From the NCBI RefSeq assembly GCF_913061305.1, contig NZ_CAJXST010000004.1:62001-126000 (forward strand): a stretch of 64,000 nt of DNA, read 5' to 3'. Shown piece by piece: positions 1-8,397 of this stretch; positions within the stretch are counted from its first letter, which is position 1; the number at the start of each line of letters is the position of its first letter. The notes beneath the pieces are model-generated. The model did not search any database. It was not told the DNA's origin and saw only the letters and a list, made by a program, of their open reading frames with translations. This stretch comes from an uncultured Porticoccus sp. (GTDB taxonomy: Bacteria > Pseudomonadota > Gammaproteobacteria > Pseudomonadales > Porticoccaceae). Position numbers and translations under genes: made by a program.

Positions 1-723
1 ATTGTCCACATGGCCGGTGCTGCCGCTGCCCTGGCGGGTGTGTTGCTGCTCGGAGCCCGCAAGGGGAAGTACGGTGCCAACGGACAGATCAACGCTATTC
101 CGGGTGCCAATATGCCTCTGGCAACACTGGGTACCTTCATCCTCTGGATGGGTTGGTTCGGCTTCAACGGTGGCTCTGAGCTGGTTGTTTCAGATGTCAG
201 TTCCGCCAATAACGTGGCCAGTGTCTTCGTCAACACCAATGCCTCAGCTTGCGGTGGTTTGATCGCTGCCCTGTTGCTGGGTCACATCCTGTTTGGTAAA
301 GCGGATCTCACCATGGCGCTGAACGGTGCCCTGGCTGGTCTGGTCGCCATTACTGCCGGTCCTCTGGCACCGAGTCCTGTGGTGGCAACATTGATCGGGG
401 CCATCGGCGGTATCATTGTGGTGTTTTCCATCGTCGGCCTGGACAAAATGAAAATTGATGATCCCGTAGGGGCCATCTCTGTTCATGGTGTGGTAGGTAT
501 CTGGGGTGTCCTGGCTGTGCCATTCACCAATAGCGACGCCTCATGGGGCTCTCAGATCTATGGCATCGTGGTGATTTTCCTTTGGGTCTTTGTGATGAGC
601 CTGATTGTCTGGGGTATTATCAAGGTCGCCATGGGTATCCGCGTCAGTGAACAGGCAGAATACGAGGGTGTTGATGTGTCCGAGTGTGGCATTGAAGCCT
701 ATCCCGAGTTCACTAAAAGCTGA
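1..723 (+). CDS. amtB: Ammonium transporter AmtB, 3' part
   Basis: This is the C-terminal part of an Amt/MEP/Rh ammonium channel; the 5' end lies outside the window and the frame is open from base 1. It begins at the family motif IVHMAG, which carries the first of the two pore histidines. It continues with the conserved stretch GWFGFNGGS and later HGVVGIWGVL, which holds the second pore histidine. Several hydrophobic membrane segments follow one another and the tail is short and polar (ends EFTKS). The protein moves ammonium/ammonia across the inner membrane and is gated by the PII protein, whose gene lies just downstream. The identification is firm; only the N-terminal half is unseen. Confidence 0.95.
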   Translation: MVHMAGAAAALAGVLLLGARKGKYGANGQINAIPGANMPLATLGTFILWMGWFGFNGGSELVVSDVSSANNVASVFVNTNASACGGLIAALLLGHILFGKADLTMALNGALAGLVAITAGPLAPSPVVATLIGAIGGIIVVFSIVGLDKMKIDDPVGAISVHGVVGIWGVLAVPFTNSDASWGSQIYGIVVIFLWVFVMSLIVWGIIKVAMGIRVSEQAEYEGVDVSECGIEAYPEFTKS

Positions 724-740
724 TCTCTCTTCCCACTCTC

Positions 741-775
741 AGGGGGCCGGTCGAGATGACTGGCCCCCTGTTTTT
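741..775 (+). terminator. Rho-independent terminator after amtB
   Basis: A 12-bp stem with one G-T pair (bases 741-752 and 758-769) and a 5-base loop is followed by G and five T. It lies 17 bases after the amtB stop and before glnK, so glnK probably needs its own promoter. Confidence 0.85.
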
Positions 776-793
776 ATGTTTGATCTGAAAACC

Positions 794-809
794 GGGTAAC
801 CGGGGTGCA
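794..809 (+). promoter_or_regulatory. Candidate sigma-54 promoter for glnK
   Basis: The spacing GG-N10-GC is present (GG at 795-796, GC at 807-808, followed by A), 70 bases before the glnK start. Outside the GG/GC cores the match to the sigma-54 consensus is only partial. The location, between a terminator and a nitrogen-regulated gene, is what makes it plausible. No NtrC site was recognised. Confidence 0.3.
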
Positions 810-860
810 ATTATTGATGGGAAGGTGTATCTTTTGCCGTCAATTGTTCGTTCTAAATAA

Positions 861-1217
<357 letters not shown>

Positions 1218-1224
1218 ATGGCTG

Positions 1225-1256
1225 GCCGGGCTGAACGCCCGGCAACCCCTAATTTT
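1225..1256 (+). terminator. Probable terminator after glnK
   Basis: A perfect 7-bp GC stem (GCCGGGC at 1225-1231, GCCCGGC at 1237-1243) with a 5-base loop lies 7 bases after the glnK stop. The T tract is weak and displaced (AATTTT at 1251-1256), so termination may be inefficient. Confidence 0.5.
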
Positions 1257-1338
1257 CCCGTCCCATCGCGCTCTTCTCTTTTGAACAGAGTCGACAGGTT
1301 GTCAGTTTGATCACGTCTCTATCGGATCTTTTATCGGC

Positions 1339-2052
1339 TCAGGGGCTGATGATCAGGTCAAAGCTCACCTGAATATTATCGCTGTAGGTGATTTCATCGG
1401 GTAGATAGGTTCCCGGTCTAGCAGCGCTGCTGCGTACCATCATCGTCTCCATCCCTGACGCCTTCATCATGTCGCCAGAGGGGGGCGTGTTGCGGTGGTA
1501 ATCGATTCGCACGACAGGTCCAAGCTCTGCACCGTAGGCTTTTGCAAGCGCCTCAGCTTTGCTCTTTGAGTCCGAGATTGCCAGCAGATGAGCTGCCTGT
1601 ATGTGTTTGGGCATTTCGCTGTTTTCGTAACGTACGTTATCAATACCCTCCAGCCGTTGGGCTAGCGCCTGGTCCATCACTTCGGTGAGTTGTGTCATAT
1701 CCTTTAACGTGACAGTGAGCTGGCGGATCGCTTCATAACCACTGAACAACCGATTGCTGTTGGTGTGTTCGTAGCGAGGGTAAATGCGGATGGATGAGGC
1801 CACCAGGTCATCCTGTGAGATAGACATGGCTTTGAGTTGATCGATAAAGGCATTTACTCGGTCATCCACATCGCGCTTGGCTTCCTGGCCGGATTTGCGG
1901 GTGGCCCGGACGCTCAAATCAAGGATGGCGGTATCAGCAGGGACGGTAACTTCACCGTAGCCATTGGTGGAAATCAGCCTTCGGTCAGTTTCATCATGGG
2001 CCTGGCAGGACAGGGACAGAAACAGTAAAGGTAACAATAGGACGTTGCGCAC
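1339..2052 (-). CDS. SIMPL domain (DUF541) periplasmic protein
   Basis: This is a SIMPL/DUF541 family protein. After a hydrophobic leader (VLLLPLLFLSLSCQA) comes the family start ISTNGYGEVTVPADTA. The domain continues to a C-terminal strand with YSDNIQVSFDLI. The chosen start is a GTG at 2052, preceded by ACGGAG with 7 bases of spacing. An upstream ATG at 2091 has no such site and would bury the signal peptide behind 13 extra residues. Cleavage after CQA is likely, giving an exported protein. SIMPL proteins have no agreed enzymatic function; some are linked to stress tolerance. The gene stands alone, 89 bases downstream of xerC on the same strand. Confidence 0.85.
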   Translation of the reverse strand: MRNVLLLPLLFLSLSCQAHDETDRRLISTNGYGEVTVPADTAILDLSVRATRKSGQEAKRDVDDRVNAFIDQLKAMSISQDDLVASSIRIYPRYEHTNSNRLFSGYEAIRQLTVTLKDMTQLTEVMDQALAQRLEGIDNVRYENSEMPKHIQAAHLLAISDSKSKAEALAKAYGAELGPVVRIDYHRNTPPSGDMMKASGMETMMVRSSAARPGTYLPDEITYSDNIQVSFDLIISP

Positions 2053-2141
2053 AATAAAACTCCGTTGATGTATGTTGAGAAACCATGACATAAAGTAGGG
2101 CAGGCAATGAATACCTGCAACCGGATAGCCTCAGTAGCCGC

Positions 2142-3050
2142 TCACTTTTTTTGGGCGCGAGGATGAGACTGATCATAAATCCTGGCAAGGTGCTGGAAGT
2201 CCAGATGGGTGTAAACCTGAGTCGTGGATAAATTGGCATGGCCCAGCAGCTCCTGAACAGCGCGCAGGTCGCCACTGGACTCCAGCAGATGGCTCGCAAA
2301 TGAGTGGCGCAGCATGTGGGGGTGTATTTTCCCGTCCATATTTTGCTTGAGACCGATCAGCCTGAGCCGTTCCTGAATGGCGCGGCAAGAAATGCGTTTG
2401 CCCTGGCGGCTAACGAATATCGCCCGCGTGTCGTCGTTGGCAAATTCACGGCGCCTTGTTAGCCAGGCTTTCAGGGCCCTGATTGCATGGCTGCCCACGG
2501 GCAGTTGCCGCGATTTGTTCCCCTTGCCGGTAACCGTCACCAGTTGATCATTCAGATCGATATCCCCCAGGTTCAGGGCCGTTAGTTCCGATAGCCGCAG
2601 GCCGGAAGAATAGAACAGTTCGACGATAGCCAGATCCCTGCAGTCGATCCAGCTTTCCGCCGAGAAAGCCAAATAGCGCGCCACCTGGTCTGTGTCGAGG
2701 GTTTTCGGGAGTTTTTTCGCGGATTTTGGTGCACTGATGGCAATCGCCGGATTGGCTTTCAGCCACTGTTGTTTGAGGGCATAGTTAAAAAAAGTCCTCA
2801 GTGACGCGAGCCAGCGGTCGAGACTGCGTCCGCCCAGTCCTTTGCGATGAAGAGTGGTCAGGCAGGTGCGAATATGCTGGCCGTCCAGTTGTAGCAACGA
2901 CAGGGATTGCTTTGCACACCAGTCGTCCAGTTTGTGCAGGTCGCGAAGATAGCCTTTGATGGTATGGGCGGAAAGCCTGCGTTCGCTGCGCAAGTGCTGT
3001 TCAAATTGCTGGAGTGGATGATGATCAGCGGAGTCAGGCGGCATCGGCAC
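2142..3050 (-). CDS. xerC: Tyrosine recombinase XerC
   Basis: XerC acts with XerD at dif to resolve chromosome dimers at division. The 302-residue protein has an N-terminal SAM-like core-binding domain (about 10-100) and a C-terminal catalytic domain. The catalytic set is complete: Arg152 (SSGLRLSEL), Lys176 (GKGNKSRQ), His245 and Arg248 (HMLRH), His271 (LLGHANL) and the nucleophile Tyr280 (STTQVYTHLD). It lies in the dapF-DUF484-xerC order found across gammaproteobacteria, only 10 bases after the DUF484 gene. That context, with normal length and no phage genes nearby, makes a housekeeping XerC far more likely than a phage integrase. Confidence 0.95.
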   Translation of the reverse strand: MPMPPDSADHHPLQQFEQHLRSERRLSAHTIKGYLRDLHKLDDWCAKQSLSLLQLDGQHIRTCLTTLHRKGLGGRSLDRWLASLRTFFNYALKQQWLKANPAIAISAPKSAKKLPKTLDTDQVARYLAFSAESWIDCRDLAIVELFYSSGLRLSELTALNLGDIDLNDQLVTVTGKGNKSRQLPVGSHAIRALKAWLTRRREFANDDTRAIFVSRQGKRISCRAIQERLRLIGLKQNMDGKIHPHMLRHSFASHLLESSGDLRAVQELLGHANLSTTQVYTHLDFQHLARIYDQSHPRAQKK

Positions 3051-3060
3051 GGCCCCTCAG

Positions 3061-3759
3061 CTAGGGTAGCAGGCGGGGAATAATACGATTAAGGACCTCT
3101 GCAATATAGCTGAGGAACAGTGTTCCCATACTGCTTCGGTAGTAGTTTGGGTCAGTATGGCCGATGGCCAGCACGCCGAACACAGAGCCGTGGGTCAGGG
3201 GTACAGCAGCCACAGAACCCACATTTTTAGCGTCATTGCCAAACAGGAAAGCCAGTTCGTCACTGCCCAGAACTCCACAGATAGCCCGGTTGGTGCGCAG
3301 CAGTGTCCCGATATGACTATTGGCCTGTTCAATGTTGACCATTCGCACATGGGAATTCAGTTCAGATATCTGATCGTCACCAAACAGTAGCATGCTATGG
3401 AACTGAACCTGGAAGTCTGTACTGAGACTGTTGGCGGTGGCGTTGACAATGGTTGCCAGGTCCTCTGCTTCCAGAAGAGTCAGGATGAGCCGTTTGGTTT
3501 TCTCGAAGAGCTTGTCATTGATTTTTGCGGAATCCAGCATGGCATTGAGCCGCTGTCGCATTTCGAGGTTGCGTTCCCGTAAAACGGCTACTTGCCGTTC
3601 AATCAATGAGATGGCTGGCCCGCTGTCGTGGGGCAGCTCAATGACTTCAAGTAAATCGGGGTGATCTTCAAAAAAACACGGGTTTGTTTCCAGATAGGTT
3701 TTAATCTGGGCGGGGGTCAGCAATTCTTCGGTATGCGGTTTTTTTTGCTCTGTACTCAT
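3061..3759 (-). CDS. DUF484 family protein (YigA-like, GAF fold)
   Basis: The protein has 232 residues. Near the N-terminus it has the DUF484 motif [19 protein letters not shown], followed by a helical segment and a GAF-like domain running to the end ([18 protein letters not shown]). Its function is not established; in this family the gene sits between dapF and xerC, as here. The start at 3759 is chosen because its ATG overlaps the dapF stop in an ATGA arrangement. The reading frame remains open further upstream to 3831, but that extension is entirely inside dapF. The overlap implies translational coupling with dapF. Confidence 0.88.
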   Translation of the reverse strand: MSTEQKKPHTEELLTPAQIKTYLETNPCFFEDHPDLLEVIELPHDSGPAISLIERQVAVLRERNLEMRQRLNAMLDSAKINDKLFEKTKRLILTLLEAEDLATIVNATANSLSTDFQVQFHSMLLFGDDQISELNSHVRMVNIEQANSHIGTLLRTNRAICGVLGSDELAFLFGNDAKNVGSVAAVPLTHGSVFGVLAIGHTDPNYYRSSMGTLFLSYIAEVLNRIIPRLLP

Positions 3760-4586
3760 ATTTTTATCCGTCCATGAAAAACGGTGGTGGCCGGTCCGGA
3801 CATGATTACCGGCTGATTCTCGCCTGGCCACTCGATCTGGAGACTGCCGCCCGGGAGGTTGACGGTTACGGACGAGTCTAGCAGGTCTTGCAAGTGGCCT
3901 GCCACTACGGCGGCACAGGCCCCGCTGCCACAGGCCAGTGTCTCGCCGACGCCCCGTTCAAAAACCCGCAGGTTGATCTCCTGGCGGTTTATAACCTGCA
4001 TAAAGCCCACGTTGACCCTTTGGGGGAACCGATGGTGGCCCTCGATCGCCGGTCCCAGAGTGTCAACCGGTGCCGTTTGTACGTCGGCGACGGTGAGGAC
4101 AGCATGGGGATTGCCCATCGATACTGCACTGATCGGCAGCGTTTTGTCATCCACTGATAAGGAGTAGCTGATAGCTCTTCCGTCGGCAACAAACGGAATA
4201 TCTGGCGGGGTCAGAATCGGCACGCCCATATTTACTTCGATCAGGTTGTTGGTTTTAACCCGCAGCGTGATAATGTCTGTCGCGGTTTCCACCCGCAGCG
4301 TGCTTTTCCCGGTGAGGTGCCTGTCCCGGACAAATTTGGCAAAACAGCGAGCACCGTTGCCACATTGCTCAACTTCGTTGCCATCCTGATTGAAAATTCG
4401 GTAGCGAAAATCCACATCATGGCGGCTGGGGGGCTCTACCACCAGGATTTGATCGCAGCCAATACCAAAGTGGCGGTCCGCCAGCTTGCGGCCTAGCGCC
4501 GGAGTCATGGTTATAGCCTGAGAGACCCCGTCAATGACGACGAAATCATTACCCAATCCGTGCATTTTGGTAAAACGTAACAGCAT
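3756..4586 (-). CDS. dapF: Diaminopimelate epimerase
   Basis: DapF converts LL- to meso-diaminopimelate, which serves both as lysine precursor and as the cross-linking residue of peptidoglycan. The 276-residue protein starts with [17 protein letters not shown], typical of the family. It contains both active-site cysteines, Cys75 in EQCGNGARC and Cys219 in [10 protein letters not shown], which act as the acid/base pair. The gene follows lysA by 57 bases on the same strand and its stop overlaps the DUF484 start. Operon order lptM-lysA-dapF-DUF484-xerC is conserved. Confidence 0.97.
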   Translation of the reverse strand: MLLRFTKMHGLGNDFVVIDGVSQAITMTPALGRKLADRHFGIGCDQILVVEPPSRHDVDFRYRIFNQDGNEVEQCGNGARCFAKFVRDRHLTGKSTLRVETATDIITLRVKTNNLIEVNMGVPILTPPDIPFVADGRAISYSLSVDDKTLPISAVSMGNPHAVLTVADVQTAPVDTLGPAIEGHHRFPQRVNVGFMQVINRQEINLRVFERGVGETLACGSGACAAVVAGHLQDLLDSSVTVNLPGGSLQIEWPGENQPVIMSGPATTVFHGRIKI

Positions 4587-4643
4587 AGCGCAGTTGTCTT
4601 TGTTAAAAATTTGTCCCCAGGGGCGTTCAGTGTCGCTGTGGGT

Positions 4644-5891
4644 TCAGGTGGGTAGCAGGGTCTCTCCGCGAATGAGGTCTTCAACTGTTTCCCGAGCCCT
4701 GACCTGATGGGCCCGGTTGCCATCCACCATGATTTCCGCCGCACGGCCCCGGCTGTTGTAGTTTGAGCTCATGGTAAATCCATAAGCTCCGGCTGAATAA
4801 ACGCACAGCAGGTCTCCCTGCTCAAGTGCCAGCAATCGATTTTTTCCCAGGAAGTCTCCGGTTTCGCACACTGGACCGACAATGTCCCAGCGCCGGGGCG
4901 TACCGGCATGGGGCGATGCCGGTTCGATGGCCATCCATGCCTCGTAAAGTGCCGGCCGGATCATGTCGTTCATGGCTGCATCGACAATGGCAAAGTTTTT
5001 GTCTTTCCCTGGCTTCAGGTATTCCACCCGGGTTAGCAGGATGCCAGCGTTTGCCGCTATTGATCGGCCGGGCTCGAGCACCAGCGTCATCGGCGATTGG
5101 TCGAGCTGCTGTCGAATGGCCGCGATGTATTCCGACGGATGAGGCGGCTGTTCGTTCTGGTAACACACGCCGAGTCCGCCCCCCAGATCCAGGTGTTCCA
5201 GCTCGATACCGTTGGCAGACAGTTGTTCTACCAGCTTCAGTACCCGATTCAGCGCATCGATAAAAGGTGCGATCTCGGTCAATTGGGAGCCGATGTGGCA
5301 GTCAATGCCGGTAATGGTCAAGTGGGGCATTTCGCTGGCGACCAGGTAGACATCCAGCGCCTGGTTGATATCAATGCCAAATTTGTTGTCGCGCAGGCCG
5401 GTGGAAATATAGGGATGGGTTTTTGCATCCACGTCAGGGTTGACCCGCAGGGAAATGTTCGCTTTCTTGCCGGATTCACCTGCCACCCGATTGAGTACCG
5501 CAAGCTCGGCTTCCGATTCAACGTTGAAACAGTGGATTCCGACCTGTAATGCCCGGGCCATCTCTGATGGCTGTTTGCCCACGCCGGAAAAAATGACTTT
5601 CGCGGGATCTCCACCTGCTGCCAGAACGCGCTCCAGCTCACCAACCGAGACAATGTCGAATCCTGCACCCAGCTGGGCCAATACATTTAATACAGCCAGG
5701 TTGGAATTGGCTTTCACTGCGTAGCAAATCAGGTGACGTCTGCCGGCCAGTGCGTCCTGATAAGCCATAAAATGTTCTGTGAGCGCCGCCCGGCTATAGA
5801 CGTAAGTCGGCGTACCGTAGCGCTCGGCAATGGTGTCCAGCGCAACGCCTTCGATACACAACCTGCCGTCTCGGTAATCAAAATGTTTCAT
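4644..5891 (-). CDS. lysA: Diaminopimelate decarboxylase
   Basis: LysA carries out the last step of lysine synthesis, PLP-dependent decarboxylation of meso-diaminopimelate. The 415-residue protein has the PLP lysine Lys60 in CYAVKANSN, the barrel motifs HIGSQL, GGGLGV and EPGRSI, and the substrate-side cysteine motif CETGDFL. The start at 5891 (MKHFDYRDG) gives the standard family N-terminus; the open frame runs on upstream to 6152, but that part overlaps lptM and shows no family similarity. No lysine riboswitch is seen: the upstream space is occupied by lptM, 23 bases away. Confidence 0.97.
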   Translation of the reverse strand: MKHFDYRDGRLCIEGVALDTIAERYGTPTYVYSRAALTEHFMAYQDALAGRRHLICYAVKANSNLAVLNVLAQLGAGFDIVSVGELERVLAAGGDPAKVIFSGVGKQPSEMARALQVGIHCFNVESEAELAVLNRVAGESGKKANISLRVNPDVDAKTHPYISTGLRDNKFGIDINQALDVYLVASEMPHLTITGIDCHIGSQLTEIAPFIDALNRVLKLVEQLSANGIELEHLDLGGGLGVCYQNEQPPHPSEYIAAIRQQLDQSPMTLVLEPGRSIAANAGILLTRVEYLKPGKDKNFAIVDAAMNDMIRPALYEAWMAIEPASPHAGTPRRWDIVGPVCETGDFLGKNRLLALEQGDLLCVYSAGAYGFTMSSNYNSRGRAAEIMVDGNRAHQVRARETVEDLIRGETLLPT

Positions 5892-5914
5892 GGTTGGCCG
5901 CAACCCTTGGTGAA

Positions 5915-6088
5915 TTATGCGTCGGTGTCCGAAGGCTGGGCCTCTTCCTCTTCCGCAGGTTGGCTTTGTTGTTCCGCAGGTGACTGTTGCACCGGTTCGG
6001 GTGGAAGATATAGAGGGCCTTTGTTGCCGCAGGCGGACAAGCCGATAAAAACCGCGCTGAGCAGTATCAGTGCAAAAAAACGTTGCAT
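5915..6088 (-). CDS. lptM: Small lipoprotein LptM (YifL-like)
   Basis: This short gene (57 residues) encodes a leader ending in the lipobox LSAC, with the modified cysteine at residue 20. The family hallmark GNKGPLYLP follows directly, then a low-complexity Gln/Glu/Pro-rich tail. LptM is an outer-membrane lipoprotein that in E. coli assists assembly and disulfide maturation of the LPS translocon LptD/LptE. The gene begins at ATG 6088, ends in TAA at 5915-5917, and lies 23 bases before lysA on the same strand. That is the position of lptM/lppL in many gammaproteobacteria. Motif and location make the call firm despite the small size. Confidence 0.93.
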   Translation of the reverse strand: MQRFFALILLSAVFIGLSACGNKGPLYLPPEPVQQSPAEQQSQPAEEEEAQPSDTDA

Positions 6089-6206
6089 GTGGGGAAGCCT
6101 GTATTCTGATTCCGGGAATTCCTGCGAGTATAGCGGCTGTCACCCTAAACACTCAATCGCGTATACTCTTCAATGAGTTCAGTAATGCCTCCAAGAGTTC
6201 TACCCT

Positions 6207-6539
6207 ATGACTGAAATTGAGTTCACCCAGCTGGCAGACGAGCTGATGCTGTCGGTTGAGGATGCTATTGAAGACAGTGGCCTGGATATTGATTATGAGA
6301 GCGCCGGCGGCGTGCTGACACTCACCATCGAGGCAGAAAACTCCAAAGTGATTATTTCCCGGCAGCCGACGATGTCCCAGATATGGCTGGCGGCCAGGTC
6401 CGGTGGGTTTCATCTGGATCACCTTGATCAAACCTGGCGCTGTACCACGACAGGTGAAACATTTGAGGCCCTGCTGAACCGTGTTTGCCGGGAGCAGGGC
6501 GCTGGCGAACAGGGGATTTTTGATCGCTCAAATGGCTAG
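6207..6539 (+). CDS. cyaY: Frataxin-like iron donor CyaY
   Basis: CyaY is the bacterial frataxin, an iron-binding modulator of IscS-driven iron-sulfur cluster assembly. The protein is 110 residues long. Its N-terminal helix is acidic (ADELMLSVEDAIED, DIDYES), forming the iron-binding ridge. The sheet signature ISRQPTMSQIWLAARSGGFH is characteristic. The gene is divergent from lptM-lysA with 118 bases between starts, an arrangement shared with Pseudomonas. The region before it must hold both promoters; I see no clear consensus pair. Confidence 0.95.
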   Translation: MTEIEFTQLADELMLSVEDAIEDSGLDIDYESAGGVLTLTIEAENSKVIISRQPTMSQIWLAARSGGFHLDHLDQTWRCTTTGETFEALLNRVCREQGAGEQGIFDRSNG

Positions 6540-6653
6540 CCAAGGTGGTTCCGGTTAGGGAAAAGCTGATAGCTTTTACGGATCGGAGCCTTTATTCTTT
6601 CCGGTCTCCCGGTTAGACCCCCACTGCATTGACATGAATTGGTTTTTAGCGAT

Positions 6654-7400
6654 ATGACGTATTGCGTTTCGATAAGATTGAATGAAGGACTGGTTTTCTG
6701 TTCTGATTCACGCACCAATGCTGGCCCGGACAGGGTCAGCACTTACAGCAAGTTGCACCGCTTTTCTATCCACGGCGATCGTCAGATGATGATGATGTCC
6801 GCCGGTAATCTGGCCACCAGTCAGGCAGTGATGGCCCAGATTGAGCGGGATCTCAAAGAAGATGCCGACTTTAATTTGCGCAAGGCCTGCTATCTGTCTG
6901 AAGTGGCTGATTATATTGGTGAGCTGAGCGTCAGGGAGCAAAGCAAATACAAGCAGAATGGGATGAAGGCCGGTTTCAACGCCGAGGCAACCTTTATTCT
7001 GGGTGGACAAATCAAGGGAGTGGATACCGAGCTTTACATGATATATCCCGAGGGCAACCACATTACCTCCTCGGAACAGTATCCGTTTTTGCAGATCGGT
7101 GAAACCAAATATGGCAAGCCGATACTGGACCGGATTGTCCGTCCCGAAACACCCCACGAGACGGCCATGCGCTGTGCCCTGGTGTCGCTGGATTCAACGA
7201 TGCGCAGTAACGCCACTGTGGGGCCGCCCATCGAGCTGCTTTACTACGAGGCAGACAGCCTGAGCAATCCCAATAAGTATTATAAGTTTGAGGAGAATGA
7301 TCCCTACCTGGTGATGTTGCGTCAGAGCTGGGATGAAAATATACGCAAGGCTTTTAGTGAGTTGCCGTCGTTGAGCCAAGTGTTTGGAGCTGACTTATAA
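6654..7400 (+). CDS. Anbu proteasome-type peptidase subunit
   Basis: This 248-residue protein belongs to Anbu, a bacterial relative of the proteasome beta subunit and HslV. After removal of Met, Thr would be the N-terminal nucleophile (MTYCV). The partners expected for an Ntn hydrolase follow: Asp17 in SDSRTNAG and Lys32 in YSKLHRF (mature numbering). The ATG at 6654 is preferred over an upstream in-frame TTG (6639) because it exposes this threonine; the Shine-Dalgarno sequence is weak. Anbu proteins form open-ring or helical assemblies, and their substrates are unknown. In other genomes Anbu accompanies alpha-E, ATP-grasp and transglutaminase genes. Here it converges on the first two plus a metallopeptidase-like gene, with which it overlaps by 47 bases. 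Confidence 0.9.
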   Translation: MTYCVSIRLNEGLVFCSDSRTNAGPDRVSTYSKLHRFSIHGDRQMMMMSAGNLATSQAVMAQIERDLKEDADFNLRKACYLSEVADYIGELSVREQSKYKQNGMKAGFNAEATFILGGQIKGVDTELYMIYPEGNHITSSEQYPFLQIGETKYGKPILDRIVRPETPHETAMRCALVSLDSTMRSNATVGPPIELLYYEADSLSNPNKYYKFEENDPYLVMLRQSWDENIRKAFSELPSLSQVFGADL

Positions 7401-8397
7401 CCTGGTCCACAAATACCAGTTTGTTCTCCACCTGGTGATTGATGATAAAAGGATAGGCATCTTGCCGGCCGACACTCCGGTTGAGTTCATTCAGGGTGAT
7501 GCTTAGCTGTCGCCAAATATCAATGCGCGTTTGCATATCCATGGCTGAGGGTCCGTGATTGATTACGCCGTGAGCTGCGGCGGTTTCCAGTGCATCATAG
7601 ATGTGCAGGTAATGCCCCCAGCTTTCAGCCCAGTCTTCAGAGGGGTGGGCACTGGCATAACTGCTGATGAAATGCTCGGCCCAGTCTGGCGCCGGTCCAT
7701 GCCTGTAGTAGTCATCCAGTGCGCTGCGGTAATCCCGGCGTTCATCACCAAAGACGTTTCTGAAGGCCTGTTTCATGTCGTCATCCGGATTGAGTCTTGA
7801 CCAGTAATAATGTCCGGATTCATGGCGCAGGTGTCCAAGTACGGTGCGATAGGATTCCTTCATTTCGGATTTGACGGTCACTCGGGCGATGTCGTCCGCT
7901 TCCATCACGTTGATCGTAATGACCCCGCCGAGATAGCCGGTGGTGACAAAAGTCTCTGCAAAAAGCGGCTGTGTACGGCCATCTTCAATAAAATCCAGTA
8001 GCAGGCCACGCTCGGGTTCCGACCAACCATTTTCAAAAGGTAAGCCCAGTTGTATCAAGGTGAAAAACAGGCGCTTTTTGCCCTGTTCCAGTCGCAACCA
8101 GCGAGCCTTGTTCTCGGGCTGGCTCTGATTGGGGATAGTGCGGTTGAATTGACAAGCCGTACAAAGTGAGTGGTCACTTTCTTTGGAGATAAGCCAATTA
8201 CAGACACCAAATTCCGTTTCGTTGCTACAGAAGCGGAACAACTGCTGATCGCTGGCCTCGAAAAAATGGCCATGCACAGCGGTCAGCGTCCGCATTTCCA
8301 TATTGCCGGGGTCGAAACCCAGGTTGGTTTTGCAGTAGAGGCATTGGCGACTTTCGAAAAAAACCTGATTGCCACAGTGGCAGAAAAACTTCTTCAT
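7354..8397 (-). CDS. Zinc-ribbon HExxH metallopeptidase-like protein (COG4307 type)
   Basis: The protein has 347 residues and is probably soluble (no leader seen). Two N-terminal zinc-binding sets are visible: Cys6, Cys8, Cys19, Cys22, then Cys57, Cys66, Cys79, Cys82. A central metallopeptidase signature HESGH (192-196) follows. A later glutamate in EDWAESWGHYLH may be the third zinc ligand. This matches the putative zinc-binding metallopeptidase family COG4307/DUF2248, for which no substrate is known to me. It is the last gene of an operon with the ATP-grasp and alpha-E genes, overlapping the latter by 4 bases (ATGA). Its 3' end runs 47 bases into the oppositely oriented Anbu gene. Peptidase activity is inferred from the motif only. 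Confidence 0.82.
   Translation of the reverse strand: MKKFFCHCGNQVFFESRQCLYCKTNLGFDPGNMEMRTLTAVHGHFFEASDQQLFRFCSNETEFGVCNWLISKESDHSLCTACQFNRTIPNQSQPENKARWLRLEQGKKRLFFTLIQLGLPFENGWSEPERGLLLDFIEDGRTQPLFAETFVTTGYLGGVITINVMEADDIARVTVKSEMKESYRTVLGHLRHESGHYYWSRLNPDDDMKQAFRNVFGDERRDYRSALDDYYRHGPAPDWAEHFISSYASAHPSEDWAESWGHYLHIYDALETAAAHGVINHGPSAMDMQTRIDIWRQLSITLNELNRSVGRQDAYPFIINHQVENKLVFVDQVISQLQTLGSTTATH

Noticed and set aside
2142-3050. Tyrosine recombinase as a sign of a prophage or integrative element
   Set aside because: Length, catalytic set and the lysA-dapF-DUF484-xerC context identify it as chromosomal XerC; no att repeats or phage genes were seen.
6561-6577. AT-rich hairpin AAAAGCT-GAT-AGCTTTT after cyaY
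   Set aside because: The stem is 7 bp but only two pairs are G-C, and no T run follows it, so I do not call a terminator.
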